From positions 62,001-126,000 of the forward strand of contig VWZP01004511.1 in the NCBI GenBank assembly GCA_013396995.1: a stretch of DNA of 64,000 nucleotides, written 5' to 3'. This DNA is from Dicaeum eximium. Taxonomy: Eukaryota > Chordata > Aves > Passeriformes > Dicaeidae. Position 1 is the stretch's first letter. Every line of letters starts with the position of its first letter. Below the pieces are notes generated by a model that was not told the origin of the DNA, made no database searches, and worked only from the letters and a program-made list of their open reading frames with translations. Below, piece after piece: positions 10,331 through 21,489 of the stretch. The position numbers and the translations under genes are program-made.

Positions 10331-11639
10331 CCCTCCTCGGGCTCCCTGGAAGGGATGGCTCTGATCAGAAGCTCGGGGCAACCCAAACGTCTCCATGTGC
10401 TGCCAAGCAGGGGAATTTCCTGGTATTTAGGAAAATCCTCATTTTCCCAGGGTGGGGAAGGGATGGAAAAGCAGAGGATAATTCCTAACCTGGTTATATT
10501 TCCTCTGAAATCCTGTTCTTCAAGTTTTTTCAAAGTGCTGTTCTTAGGTGGAGGACGAGGTTGGGTCTGTTCCCAGTACCTCACTGGGAACAGGGAATCC
10601 CAATATTCTGGGAGAGCAAATTCCAGGCTGTGCTGAGCTGGTGCTTCCAGAGGAGCTGGGAATGCTGGAATGCCCTGACAGGGATATCTGATTGTCCAGC
10701 CTGCCATGGGGCTTCATCCTGTGTGGGGCCAGCACCAAATTCTCCCTCCTGCCTGGGATTTTGAGCCCATCTCATATTTTAATTCTATTTTCCTGCTGCC
10801 AGACTGGCAAGTTGGGGCTCTCTGCTTCCAAAGTGAAGCCTTCTCCTTGAGATTCCAATAAAAAGCACTTTCCAGGTTAGAAATCCCTTAAAAGGGGCAG
10901 GGGGGATGTATGGAATTGTGTAGGGAGCCCCACTGGAAAGCAGCTCCTGGAGCTGTTGAGGCATCCCAGAGCTGGGAGCTGAGGCAGAAGCTCCACAAAC
11001 CCCTCGGATCCGGCTGATTCCAGGGAAAGGAGCACGAAGGAGCCGTTTGGGAGGGGTCAAGCACTTGGATCAAAACCTCTGGGTGGGGAGGAGGCTCCTG
11101 CTCGTGGCTCTCCCCGCTGGGTGTGCGGGATCTGCCTCAGGCAGGGATTGTCTCCTGAGGGGCTGATGGCACCAGGAGCCTTTCCAAGCCCACAGCTCCA
11201 TCCCTCAGAGGCGTCAGACGTGGCCTGGGCTGACCCTCTGCTCCCTGGCACTGCCCACAGCCTCCTGCTGGCCGCAAATCTGCTGGGGCTGCCGGCAAAT
11301 TATCCAGGCATCAGCACTTGGAGGAGAAATTAATTTCCCTGCAGGAGCAAATTCCAGATCGGAGCCCAGCTCCCCGTGGCTGGTCTGAAATGCGGTGACA
11401 AATCTGAAACGTGGTGACAATGACATCCCCGTGCCCTGCAGAGGGGGAGCAGCATCACCCTGGGTCTGCCAGTGCTTCAGCAGGCAGGAAAGCCACAACA
11501 AGCAGTGGAAAGAGGTCCCACAGAAGGCTTTTAAAGTTATCCAGAGGGCTGGAAGTCCTCAGGATTCCTGAGCTTTCCCTCTGCACTCCGGGCAAGGCCC
11601 CAGAAGTGCAGACAGGGGGAGTGGGGTCGCAGGTGCGTG
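10331..11639. other. Mostly featureless non-coding stretch
   Basis: No repeat or exon was recognised. A small AT-rich island at about 11275-11350 (GGCAAATTATCCAGGC, GAGAAATTAATTTCCCTG) may be a fragment of conserved non-coding DNA. Confidence 0.4.
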
Positions 11640-11960
11640 GATGAGAAGGGAAATATTTTAAATAAATCTGAGATCATCTAATTAGGAGCATCTGAGTGAA
11701 GAACAAATGCCTTGCTGTTAGGGAAGAGGAAAAATTGAACTGTGAAGTCTTAGGCCAGGCTTAAAATAGCGTGGAGGGTTTAGGAGAGAGGAAACAGGAG
11801 CAGAGAGGGAAGGAAGGGACCTGAACACAACGATGAAATGGAATAAAATGTAATGGGACTTCACCAGCAGAAGATCAAGTGAGATAAAGCTGCTCTCTCC
11901 TTTCTGGGAGGAGATAACAGCTTCCTTTATTTATTTATTTTTGGAAATAGAAGGGAAATG
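11640..11960. promoter_or_regulatory. Candidate conserved non-coding block
   Basis: AT-rich, repeat-free: GGGAAATATTTTAAATAAAT, GATCATCTAATTAGGAGC, a CTTAAAATAGC word, and a TTTATTTATTTATTTTTGG tract at the right edge. No coding evidence. Confidence 0.4.
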
Positions 11961-12659
11961 CCAGAGATTTTATCTCCCTGAATTCCAGCCCTTGACATGG
12001 CACCGTACAAAGCTTCCCTGTGCCTCTGGAGAAGCTGAGCCCAGGCAGGTGAGGAAGAACCCCGGGAAGGTGTTTTGGGCAGATGCCAGTGCCAGCTCCC
12101 CAGTTTGAGCCTGAGGGCAGGCCCAGGGCAGCAAAAAGAACCCCAAAATTAAAGGAACAGATCTGGGAAGGAGCCATGGGCAGCACTGAGGTGCCATTCC
12201 CTGCTCCCAGGTGTGGCAGAGCCCCAGCTGAGATGGATGGGAAAGGCACTTCCCAAGTGTTTTTCCTGCTCTTTGCCAGCTCAGGGTAGAAGCAGGAGCA
12301 GCCCTCTGGAGCCAGAGCTCCTGCAGATTTCTCCTGCTCCTCCTGATCCCTAAAACTGGGGGCAGACAGGAGCACGCCAGCTCCAGCCCCATCCCTTACC
12401 CTCCAGGAATCCTGGCAGCCCAGCCAGGAAAAGCCATGAAAATCACTTTAAGGGGGCCCTCAAAGCTCCTGGAGGGGAGAGCAGCACCTGCTCCCCCTCC
12501 CTGCAGCCAGGCAGGGATTGTCACCGGGGGCAGCGCTGTCCCCTCAGTGCCACCCCCCGGCTGCCACCGGTGCTCTGTGCTCAGCCTCCCTGAGGATGAA
12601 CATTTCTGCAGCTCACTGAGGCTGCACTGGGGCTGGGAAGGAAATGAATTCTGCCTCTC
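11961..12659. other. Non-coding stretch, nothing recognised
   Basis: GC-rich sequence. Two minus-strand frames of about 140 codons overlap in different phases and show no domain, so neither is called. Confidence 0.5.
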
Positions 12660-12850
12660 TCCACTCTGAGATGGGGAATGATTTGCCAGGGATTTGTAAG
12701 GGGTTTTATGTGAAATCTGCCTGAATGGGCTTTCTGTGGAGAGAAAGAGAAAGGCTCTGAGAGCGGAAAATATGGTTCTGTCCTAATAGGATAATTTATT
12801 AGTAGGGACAGTCAAATTAAAACGAGAGAAAAGACAAAATAATATTCCCT
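12660..12850. promoter_or_regulatory. Candidate conserved non-coding block
   Basis: A repeat-free AT-rich segment with GGGGTTTTATGTGAAATCTG, CCTAATAGGATAATTTATTA and AGTCAAATTAAAACG words. Composition and motifs only. Confidence 0.35.
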
Positions 12851-13359
12851 GGCAGCTCAGAAACGCTGCTGCCATTGTGTGGCCATGAAGCTGTTGGGGC
12901 AGGGATTTCTCCCACCCCAACATCCCTGGGTTTCCTGCAGAGCAATTCCTGGGCAGTGCTGAAGCAACCTGAGCCTGGGATCCTCCCCAGGGAGAGCCTG
13001 GCACTCCTGAATGCTCTGCAGACATTTCTGCAAGCCCACCTGCTCCCACTCTCCCTGGATAAGGCCTGGGATGGTGCCAGGATGCTGATGGCACCGTGGG
13101 CCTCAGGGGCCAGGGTTGTTACTCCTTGTCACACTCTGTGCCCTGCAGGGGAGGCGATTTTCTCAGTCTGAGAGAGCTGAGTTCAGGGGCAGAGAAAACC
13201 AGGCTGTCACCTCCTCCACTGTAAATGTCCCTGGTTTGGTGACAACTGGGGCCTCATGTGCCTCTCTGCTTTCTACTGTGCCAGCCCTGGAACCTGTGAG
13301 GGTTTCCAGGCACAGCCTGGAGCCAGCACTGCCCCAGAGGCTGCCCTGCCAGTCCAAGA
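12851..13359. other. Non-coding stretch, nothing recognised
   Basis: No repeat family, exon or strong motif cluster was seen. Confidence 0.5.
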
Positions 13360-13535
13360 GTCACCAAGACTGGAAAAGAGCTCCAGGATCATCAAATCCA
13401 GCCTGTGCCCAATGCCCACCTTGTCACCATCCCTGAGCACCATGTCCTGTCCTGCCTTGGACACCTCCAGGGATGGGGACTCCGAACCCCCCTGGGCAGC
13501 CAATGTGCTGGGAGCCATTCCCAGGGGATTCACTC
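13360..13535 (-). mobile_element. CR1 LINE 3' fragment
   Basis: Antisense CR1 wording: GAGTCACCAAGACTGGAAAA, GCTCCAGGATCATCAAATCC, ACACCTCCAGGGATGGGGAC, CCCCCTGGGCAGCC. It shares a sub-family style with the copies at 5.1 and 30.9 kb. Confidence 0.87.
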
Positions 13536-13842
13536 CAGAAATGCCCCTGGCCTAGAGCAGGGAGCAGAGGGGACACAGGGAAAGCTGCTGAAGGGGGGGT
13601 GGCACAGGGAGATCTCACTCTGGGGAAAGCCCAGGCTGCTGTGTTCCCAACATCCCCAACACTGCCAGGGCCCTGCAGAGCTTAGGATGGTCCTTGTCCT
13701 CAAACTGCAGTTCCTGTGCTCAAACTGGGAATCCCTGGTGGCTGCCCCATGTCCTGTTTCTGCTGGCTGAGCTGGGGACAGGCTGCCAGGCACAGCCCAA
13801 AGGACACTGCATGAGCCTCACTGAGCTGCAGCCAAGGGAAAG
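13536..13842. other. Non-coding stretch, nothing recognised
   Basis: Short GC-rich interval between a CR1 and the 16-bp array. Nothing recognised. Confidence 0.5.
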
Positions 13843-13906
13843 TGTCCTGCTGTCCTTGTGTCCTGCTGTCCTTGTGTCCTGCTGTCCTTGTGTCCTGCTG
13901 TCCTTG
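13843..13906. repeat. Perfect 16-bp x 4 tandem array
   Basis: Four uninterrupted identical copies of TGTCCTGCTGTCCTTG (64 bp). The absence of divergence implies recent expansion or homogenisation, in contrast with the other arrays of the window. Confidence 0.97.
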
Positions 13907-13933
13907 TTCCCTGTCAGCTGCCTTGGGGAGGCT

Positions 13934-13949
13934 CTTATCAGCTGATAAG
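13934..13949. promoter_or_regulatory. GATA / E-box / GATA palindrome
   Basis: CTTATCAGCTGATAAG is a perfect 16-bp palindrome: two GATA-factor sites (TTATC and GATAA) in opposite orientation around a CAGCTG E-box. It lies 27 bp right of the perfect 16-bp array. GATA factors and basic helix-loop-helix factors are known to act together at composite sites, usually with a spacer, so a functional role here is inference. Confidence 0.5.
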
Positions 13950-14089
13950 GTGCTGTCACGGGGCCCTGGTGAAAGGACAAACGCTGCTTTGCCATTATCC
14001 ATCAAACCCTCCTGCCTGGCTCTCCTTGGCACGCCGAGATCCACAAGGGAAGGGAGCAGGGCTGGAGGGACACGAGGTTTGCCCTTTGC

Positions 14090-14240
14090 GGAGCAGCGAG
14101 CTGTGAGCTGGAGCCGCCTCCTCCTGGGGAACTTCCAGTTCAGTGTCACGGGACTGCTGGGATGCCTTAATGAGCCAGCCACAAAGGTAATTAATTGGTA
14201 ATGACCAGGGAAGCTGAGCAAAGTCTCTGCAGGTCGCTGG
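14090..14240. promoter_or_regulatory. Candidate conserved non-coding block
   Basis: Repeat-free. It contains GATGCCTTAATGAGCCAGCC, CACAAAGGTAATTAATTGG and TAATGACC (homeodomain-type words, with a CAAAGG TCF/SOX-like word). Close to the GATA/E-box palindrome, so the two may form one element. Confidence 0.42.
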
Positions 14241-14786
14241 TCCACTGGAATTCCCCCACTCCCCCCGAGGTATTTCACAGGAGCCCAGCGGTGCCTCAGG
14301 GCCCTCTGCATCTGGGAACATGCTCAGCTCTCTCCTGAATCACTCCCCAGGAGTTTTGGGGAAGGAGCAGCAACCATCGGGAAGGGCATCAGGCAGCAGG
14401 ATGCTGCAGCTTGGGAAAGCCACGGCGCCGCTTCCCATCCTGCATCCCCCTGCACAAACTCCCCAGCTGTGCCTGGGGACAGTTTGGTACTCCTCTCCTG
14501 GCTTCCAGGAGGTTTCTGGGACACTGACACTCTTCTGGAGAGGCTGGATCAGGGCAGGATGCTCCTGTGCCAGAGGGAGCCACGCAAGGGGTGGCTGAGG
14601 GTGCTTGGAACAGAGGGCAGAGCTCCCGGGGCTGCGGCTCCGAGCCCTGCTCTGGGACAGGGACAGCACCGGGAACAGCTGAAGCTGGGCCAGGACAGCC
14701 TCAGGCTGGATTTTGGGAGAGGGTTCTCCCCCCAGAGGGTGCTGGCGCTGCCCAGGCTCCCCAGGGAATGGTCCCGGCCCCGAGGC
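14241..14786. other. Non-coding stretch, nothing recognised
   Basis: GC-rich sequence with overlapping frames on both strands, none with a known domain. Confidence 0.5.
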
Positions 14787-14932
14787 TGCCAGAGCTCCAG
14801 GAGCCTTTGGACAGCACTGCCAGGGATGGACAGGGGGGATTGTTGGGGGCTCTGGGCAGGGCCAGGAGCTGGATTGATGATCCTGCTGGGTCCCTTCCAG
14901 CCAGGATATTCTGAGACTCTCTGATTCTATGA
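14787..14932 (+). mobile_element. CR1 LINE 3' end
   Basis: Sense CR1 tail: AGCTCCAGGAGCCTTTGGAC, GGATTGATGATCCTGCTGGG, TCCCTTCCAGCCAGGATATT, closing with the preserved 3' end CTCTCTGATTCTATGA. One of the few copies here with an intact ATTCTATG terminal repeat. Confidence 0.9.
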
Positions 14933-14935
14933 CCC

Positions 14936-15436
14936 TGCTGTCCCAGGAGCTCCCCAGCACCCTGGGGCTGCCTCAGCAGTTCCATCTCCTCTATCCCATC
15001 CAAGCATTGCCTTGCACTTGTGCCATTTGCCCTGGGCTTTCTGCCTCTTCTCTTGGGACACATCAGGAATTTCTGGCTGGGTTTGAAAGGTTTTCTGCTC
15101 ACTGCTGACCTTCACTCACCTGTCCAGAGAGCTGGATCCCAGAGCAGAGCTGATTTGGGTCATGCTTATCAGAGGAGCCCTGGGGTCCAGCTCCAGAGAA
15201 AAAGAACTTTGGGACTCGAAAGTGTCCCTGGCAGAGGTGACACCCATGTGTCACCTCCTCTCCTGGCACTGTTCTGGCATCACTCAGAGCATGGGCAGAT
15301 GGCAGGAGAGGGGACAGAGCTGTGGGCAGGTGGAGGGAATGTCCCTGGACACAGAGCTGGGCCCCACAGCCAGGACTGGAGCTGAGCAGGGGCAGAGCCA
15401 GAGCCCGTCAGGGACTGCCCAGAGCTGGTCTCCTCC
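14936..15436. other. Non-coding stretch, nothing recognised
   Basis: Sequence between two plus-strand CR1 tails. No exon or repeat was recognised. Confidence 0.5.
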
Positions 15437-15625
15437 TGACAAGGACACTGGCACAGGTGCCCAGAGCAGCTGTGCCTGCCCCTGGATCCCTGGAAGTGTC
15501 CAAGGCCAGGCTGGACAGGGCTTGGAGCAACCTGGGACAGTGGAAGGTGTCCCTGCCCATGGCAGGGGTGGCACTGGATGGAATTTAAGGTCCTTTCCAA
15601 CCCAAACCACTCTGGAATTCCATTA
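15437..15625 (+). mobile_element. CR1 LINE 3' end
   Basis: Sense orientation of the 22-kb type: GTGCCCAGAGCAGCTGTG, CTGGATCCCTGGAAGTGTCC, AGGCCAGGCTGGACAGGGCT, CCCATGGCAGGGGTGG, TTTCCAACCCAAACCACTC. 5'-truncated. Confidence 0.93.
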
Positions 15626-16489
15626 CCCTTTTCCCTGTAGCCAGGACCGAGCCAGAGGAAGGTTTGATGCATTTTGTTGTGCCACCCTGCAAGAAGCCCC
15701 TGCAAGGTGGGTGACTGTCCCTTCTTGGGCTGTGCCAGGGTGGCCCAGCCCGCTGAGGGAGGCCTGGGGAGGCCCCCAGAGCCTGCAGGTCCCTGGGATT
15801 GCAGGGAAGGGCTCCAGGTCAGCTGTGAGCAGCCCAGGGCAGGAGCACATGCTGGGAAAGGTTTTGTTTGTGCCAGCCCCTGAAACTTCTGGGTCACTGT
15901 GCTCACCTGGCACCTCCCTCCTGATGTGCAGCTGAAATTCTGAGTTCAGAATTCCCTCAGGCATGGATTTGTTCCCATACCAAGGGACAGTGGAGCAGCT
16001 GGAGGGGTGGGTGACCCTGCCAGGGCTCTCTGGAGCAGATGGCAGAGCTGTGCTGGGAGAGCTGATGGACACAGGAGTTTTCCTGGAGCTCTGTGATCTC
16101 TCCCACTTTCCAGCAAAACCCTATAGCTTTGCATCCCTCTCTGTGCTTGGAAGACTTGGGATAAGCAGCTTTTCCAGAGGGGACACTGTTGGTTTTTTCC
16201 TGGTCACAGAGTCCAGGGCAGCGCTGCTTTTCCTGAGGAAGAGCTCTTGTCCTGCTGCTCTTAAAAAAATCCCTTGTCCCTCACCTGAGTGTGGGAAAAC
16301 TCGTGGTGGGGATGCTTTCCTCAGCCCCGTGGTGCGAGAGGAATCCTGTGGGATGTGGGAGCTCCCCATGGGGGTCAAACCTCAGCCTGGCCGGAGCAGC
16401 TGTGGATCAGGGATGGTGCTTTGCACTCTGGAGCTGCCATTTCCTTTGTCCCATAGCAAAAGCAGAAATGACCAATCCTCCCCCCTCTA
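15626..16489. other. Non-coding stretch, nothing recognised
   Basis: A 202-codon plus frame (15963-16571) crosses this interval but has no recognisable domain and runs into an AT-rich block, so it is not called. Confidence 0.5.
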
Positions 16490-16700
16490 TTCCTGGCGCG
16501 GGAAAAGCCTCTCCGATATTAATAAGAATCTAATTTTCCATTTATTCTTCCATGAATTAATTACATCGTGAGTAGAGTTACCTTTTACACAGCCATTAAA
16601 CTTCAGGAAGGCCTCTTTATACCACTCCATGGATAATTTAATTAGCATACTAATGTCTTATTAGCTATAAACCCAAAGCTGGTTTAGAATCACTTAAATC
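16490..16700. promoter_or_regulatory. Candidate conserved non-coding block rich in homeodomain words
   Basis: AT-rich and repeat-free, with closely packed TAAT words: CATGAATTAATTACATCG, GATAATTTAATTAGCATACT, CTAATGTCTTATTAGCTATA. Such density is typical of developmental enhancers, but conservation was not tested. Confidence 0.5.
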
Positions 16701-17429
16701 CAAACTCCAAAGCTTTCAGCCACCCCCCAACCCCTCAGCCTGGATGTGGGCAGGACATGTCAGCGGGCACAGACTCTGGGAAGAATTTTCCAGGTGTTTT
16801 CCACAGCTGGCACTGGTGGGATGCAGCACGGCCTGCCCAGCATCCACACGGTGAGATCTCAGAGAAGAGCCCCCAGCTCCACTCCTAATTCTCATTTCAT
16901 TCCCTTTTAGCTCTCCTTGGAATTTGCATTAATTGGGCGAGGCTGGAAGAGCGGTGATAATCCATTAGGGATGGACAATTAAAGCCACCAGGGGATGCTG
17001 GGAGCTGGGCAGGAGGATCTGTGGTGCTTTGAGGGGTCCCATCCCCAGCCCAGGGTCCCTGGGGGTGCAGGTTGGTGCCACCTCCTCCATGGGACACCCC
17101 GGAGCTGAGGGTGGGGTGGATTCCCAAAGGATCCCCCCAAGACAAGCAGGAGCAGAGGGCATTTGTCCTCTTGGGGGAGTGTCCCCTCTGTCCCTCACTG
17201 CCAGGAGCTTTGGAATTAAACCACTGCAACTTCCGTGTTGTCCCTGCTCCGAGATTGGTGTGCAGGGCTGGGATTCTGTCACGGATCTGGGATTTCCACG
17301 ATCCCAGACATCCCACTCGCACCGGGATCAGGCCTGGCCCTTCTGAACCTTTTCAATATTGCAGTTTCTCTGTGAAACCCTTTTCAAAATGACCCCTTGT
17401 GTGATCCAGCTCCTGAGTGGAACTTTTTT
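16701..17429. other. Non-coding stretch, nothing recognised
   Basis: One short AT-rich run near 16885-16985 (TTTGCATTAATTGGGCG, GATAATCCATTAGG) resembles the flanking candidate blocks. The rest shows nothing. Confidence 0.4.
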
Positions 17430-18050
17430 TTCCCTTTGCCCAGATCTTCCGACCTAATAAATAGCTTAATTTGGAGGTTGGAAAATGGACTCAGAGGCAA
17501 AGTTTAACTAAATTGGAGAGCAAGACTTCTGCTCGAGTGTAATAATCTGAAAATAATTGATTAATTTGCATGATCCTTCGTAATTGCTTCAATTTACACC
17601 CAAGAGGCCACTGTCATCAATAGATGAATAAGACATAATTTTTTAAGCCCCAATAATGCACAGAATGGAATTTCAGAGATTCGCTCATTCCACAGCTCTG
17701 GCTCAGCCCCGCTCCCAGCTCACTGTGGGATGAATTGGGCTGGAATTGCATTCACTCGTTAAGGATGTAATTACATTCATTATCCTTAGGAAAGGGGAGG
17801 CTCCAGCCCTGCCACAGTGACGCCATCCTTGGGGCAAAGAGATTCCAGTGGGACGAGGGCGGCAGCAAGAGTCCAAAATAAAGAGATTAAATCCCAAAAT
17901 TTGGCATGGATGCTCTTTGAGGATGACAGGGCAAAGCACCTCCTGCAAGGTGCTCAACCCCCAGCTCAGCTTTAATTGCAACTAATGAGGTTCCAGCAGG
18001 AATCACATCCAAAGGGGCTCGACCTGGTGTGGAAGGCAGGGATGAAGGCA
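17430..18050. promoter_or_regulatory. Candidate conserved non-coding block with a perfect octamer
   Basis: A long AT-rich, repeat-free block. At 17554-17571 a TAATTGATTAA homeodomain pair runs into the exact octamer ATTTGCAT (17564-17571), the recognition sequence of POU/OCT factors. Further words are CGTAATTGCTTCAATTTAC, ACATAATTTTTTAAGCCCC and, near 17745-17785, TTAAGGATGTAATTACATTC. One of the strongest enhancer-like blocks in the window, judged without alignment. Confidence 0.52.
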
Positions 18051-18800
18051 GGTAAGGAGCACAGGTCAGGAAGGTGTTTGGGCCACACAATGGCCCTTCA
18101 AAAACTGCAAATCCTACCTTCACAAGGTCAAGGAACAGAAAATACAGCATGAAAGAGGGGAAACAGGAAGCCAGCAAGGAATGGAAACAAACAATGGATA
18201 ATTCAAGTCTGGCAGGAACAGGAAAGGCTGCAAAGGAACCAGGCAGCTCTGCTGGCTCCTCGGGAGTTAAAAGGGAACAATTAAGAAAGATGAGGACACA
18301 GCTGAGGAGTGAAATGATTTCATTTCATAAGTTCTCACCTCAGGGGATGTCGGGAAAAGTCTGCTCCTGACTTCTCCTTGCTGGTAATAAAGGTGAGTTG
18401 CTATAAAGGATTAAGGGATCAAATTAAGAGGTGCTGGTGCAAACAGGGAATTTAGAGAATATTGAGTGCCTGGGCCTGCATGGGGCATTCAGGGGTTGAA
18501 GAAACCTAATAATGCAGAGACTGAGCCGCTGGATGAGCTGCAAGTGCTCACCCCGCTGGAAAAGCTCGTGTGGGATCAGAGGGCAGCAGGGCAACAGCAA
18601 TCCCTGTGTCTGTGCACAGGACACTGGAAATCCAGGAAGTGCTGCCTGGAGAGCCTTGGGAGGTACCAGACACGGGAATTGTGGTCAGTGTTGTAGCAGG
18701 GTGAAGCTCCTGCTGGCTGTGATCCACCCTCGGGAGCTGAGGGAACACGAGGGATCCATCTCACCTTGGATTGCTCCTTACCAACTCCTTTTATCCCATT
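18051..18800. other. Non-coding stretch, purine-rich
   Basis: A/G-rich sequence with no recognised repeat family or exon before the next CR1. Confidence 0.5.
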
Positions 18801-19070
18801 TCATAGAATCCCAGAATGGTTTGGGTAGAAAGGACCTTAAATCCCATCCAGTTCCATCCCTGCCCTGGGCAGGGACACCTTCCACTCTCCCAGGTTGCTC
18901 CGACTGGCCTTGGATGCTTCCATGGCTGGGGCAGCCACAGCTTCTCTGGGCACTCTGAGGCCTCTTCATCCTCACAGGGAAGAATTCCTTCCCAGTATCC
19001 CATCTAAAATTCTCCTCTTTCACCCCCAATCCCTTCCTCTTTGTCCTATCTCTCCAGGCCCTTGGGAAAA
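18801..19070 (-). mobile_element. CR1 LINE 3' fragment
   Basis: Clear antisense 3' terminus CATAGAATCCCAGAATGGTT, then AAAGGACCTTAAATCCCATC, CCTGGGCAGGGACACCTTCC, GGCAGCCACAGCTTCTCTGG, AATTCCTTCCCAGTATCCC and TCCTCTTTGTCCTATC. The region near TTGCTCCGACTGGCC lacks about 15 bases of the usual text, a small internal deletion. Confidence 0.94.
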
Positions 19071-20387
19071 CCCTTTGCAGGACTTCAGGGTGGTGGAGAT
19101 CAGGTGGCAGCAGCTGAGGAGCTGCCTCGGTTTTGCACCTCCTGCCTGGCACTGCTGTGGAAATGTCCCCAGAAGAGATGGCAGAGCAGCTAAAGTGGAA
19201 AGATAGAAAAGGTATTGAGGCAGAAAAAGGATTCAGATGGGAGGCAGTGTGTGATCAACCCTCTGTGCTCCTCTCTTATGGTGCAGAACATGGAATTATT
19301 CCATTCCCCTCAAGGCTGCTCTCTAAAACCCAGCTTGTTTTGTCTCCAATTATAATTTTTTCACCCTGACCATAAGAAAAGTAGGATGAGGTTGGGACAG
19401 GGAGTTCCCTGCTAGCCTGGATTGCCCCACAGCCATAGGATCTTCCCCCAAAGGTCTCCTCCACAGAGGAAGACCTGACTAGGGATATGTTCCTGCCCAG
19501 CTAGGGACATATCCCAGGTTCCAGGTGATTTCTCTCCCCTGGGCACATCTTTCCATCCTGGGCCTCTTCCCCACAGCACTGACACCACTGAGGCTGGGGT
19601 TCAGACCTTTGGGGTTCAAAGGAAGTTTCTTTGGTGATCACACCCCTTATTTTAGAGGTCCTGCACAGCTTTTCCCCAGGAGAGTTTTCTGCCTTTGAGG
19701 GATCCCTCAGCTGCAGCCCAGCTCTGCTTTAGATAATGATTTCCCGGAGAAGCCTTGGTTTCAAATCCCAGCCCTCAAATAAAGGATATTTTCCAAACCT
19801 TGGCATCCCCTGCTGTCCTTTGCACTCCGTTTCATGTGGAGTTTTCCAGGCTAGAATCCCAAACATGATCTCCTGCACGGTATGGAAATGCAAGCACGGG
19901 GTTTGGGACACCCTGCCAGTGATTGGTGGGCTGAAAATGCCACCAAGGCATGGGGAGGGCTGGAACACTTGGGTTACTTTTAAAAGTCCCTGCTCAGCTC
20001 CACTGGTATTTAGAGGAGAGATAAATTTGGCTCCTGTTGTGCTGGCCGAGGCAGGGAAGGGAGATGGCTTGGGAGTCATAAAGTCTCTGTCCTGCAAAGA
20101 CCTTGGGTCTGCTGCTGATCCCACACCTGAGGAGCAAACAGGCTGCCTGATGTTCCTGCCTCCATTTCCTTCAGGATTTCTGGCCATGAGGTCTAAAAAG
20201 ATTAAAAATCAAATGGAAAAAGAAGTGTATTTGTGGCTCTACAAAGGGGCAGTGGGAGCAAAATCCCATCTTTGGGAAAAATCATCCGGGATGGTCTGCT
20301 GTGCCCCACTCACCCCTTCAGTTATTTTTGGGGGAGAAATGGGCACTTGGCAGCTGGGTTGTTTTGTCCTGGGCTTGTGTTTCAAAA
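19071..20387. other. Non-coding stretch, nothing recognised
   Basis: No repeat family was recognised. A 226-codon plus frame (19736-20416) runs into the next CR1 and has no domain, so it is not called. Confidence 0.5.
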
Positions 20388-20605
20388 CTGTAGAATCCCA
20401 AAATAGTTTGGGTTGAAAGGGATCTGAGAGGTTTTGTTCCACCCCTGGCCATGGCAGGGACACCTCCCACTGTCCCAGGCTGCTCCAGCCCCAGTGTCCA
20501 GCCTGGCCTTGGACACTGCCAGGGATCCAGGGGCAGCCACAGCTGCTCTGGGCACCCTGAATTCCCTCCCAGCCAAGCATTCCCTCCCAGAATCTGTCAG
20601 ACATT
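20388..20605 (-). mobile_element. CR1 LINE 3' fragment
   Basis: Antisense start TAGAATCCCAAAATAGTTTG, then GGTTGAAAGGGATCTGAGAG, CCATGGCAGGGACACCTCCC, GGATCCAGGGGCAGCC and CTGCTCTGGGCACCCTG. 5'-truncated soon after. Confidence 0.93.
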
Positions 20606-20725
20606 GCAGTGCCCCTGGGTAGTTTTCCCCATTCCTGGATTTTCCTCGCTAAATACGGAGTTTATGATATTTCTATCCTAGCGATTAAATGGTGCCCATA
20701 AATACTGCATGGAAAGCACTTCCAG
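20606..20725. promoter_or_regulatory. Small AT-rich candidate block
   Basis: Unique AT-rich sequence beside the CR1: CGCTAAATACGGAGTTTATG, CTAGCGATTAAATGGTGCCC, ATAAATACTGCATGG. Weak evidence. Confidence 0.28.
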
Positions 20726-21489
20726 AATCCCTGGGATGCTGGGAAAAGCCTGAGAAAAGATGTTCCAGCAGCCAGGAACATCTGCAAGCTGACAGCCTGT
20801 GAGTTTATCTGGGCAGAGCTGCATCCATGTAGTGATTCCAATTTAATTTCCATGTTTTCCTGAGAAGAAGAAAAACGTCCTGTGTTTCCTGGGTGACTGG
20901 GGGAGGTTTGGCTGTGCCAGGCAGCTCTGATCTCCCCCTGCAAGATTTCCTTGGTGGCAGACAGGGAGCAGCAGGCTGGCTGGATGGGGAGAAGTGGGAA
21001 AAGTCTGGGAAAAGGATGTTTTGTAGGGATGGGAGGTTTCATCACATTCTGCTCACCTTTGACAGAAATCACACAGCTGAGGTTTGAGGTCTCATCCAGC
21101 TCCAAACAAAACCCATCCCCAAATCCCTTCCCACTTCCAGACAGCCCCAAATCTCTGCCCTTCCCTCCTGGAGAGGTCCCAGCTCTGTGCTGATGGCATG
21201 GGGGGAATTTTTAGGGATGCTGCTGGACTCGGGCAGGATGGAGCTGGATCCAAGGACAAGGAGCAGGTGGAGTGAGCAGCGATGCAGAGGGAGAGGCTGT
21301 GAAATTCCAGCACTCCCTGACAGAGCTCCAAACCTTCCTGTCAATCCTGACATCCAGCGTGTGGCTGCCTCCAGGAATTCCAAGTGGATTGCCAAAGTTT
21401 TCACCCTCCCAGGAGCCTTCCAGCTTCCAGCTGTCCCCTCCTCAGCAGGGAGCTGCTTCCCTTCAGAGTCGAGTGAAGAGTAGAAGGCA
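20726..21489. other. Non-coding stretch, nothing recognised
   Basis: No recognised repeat or exon; frames on both strands overlap. Confidence 0.5.
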
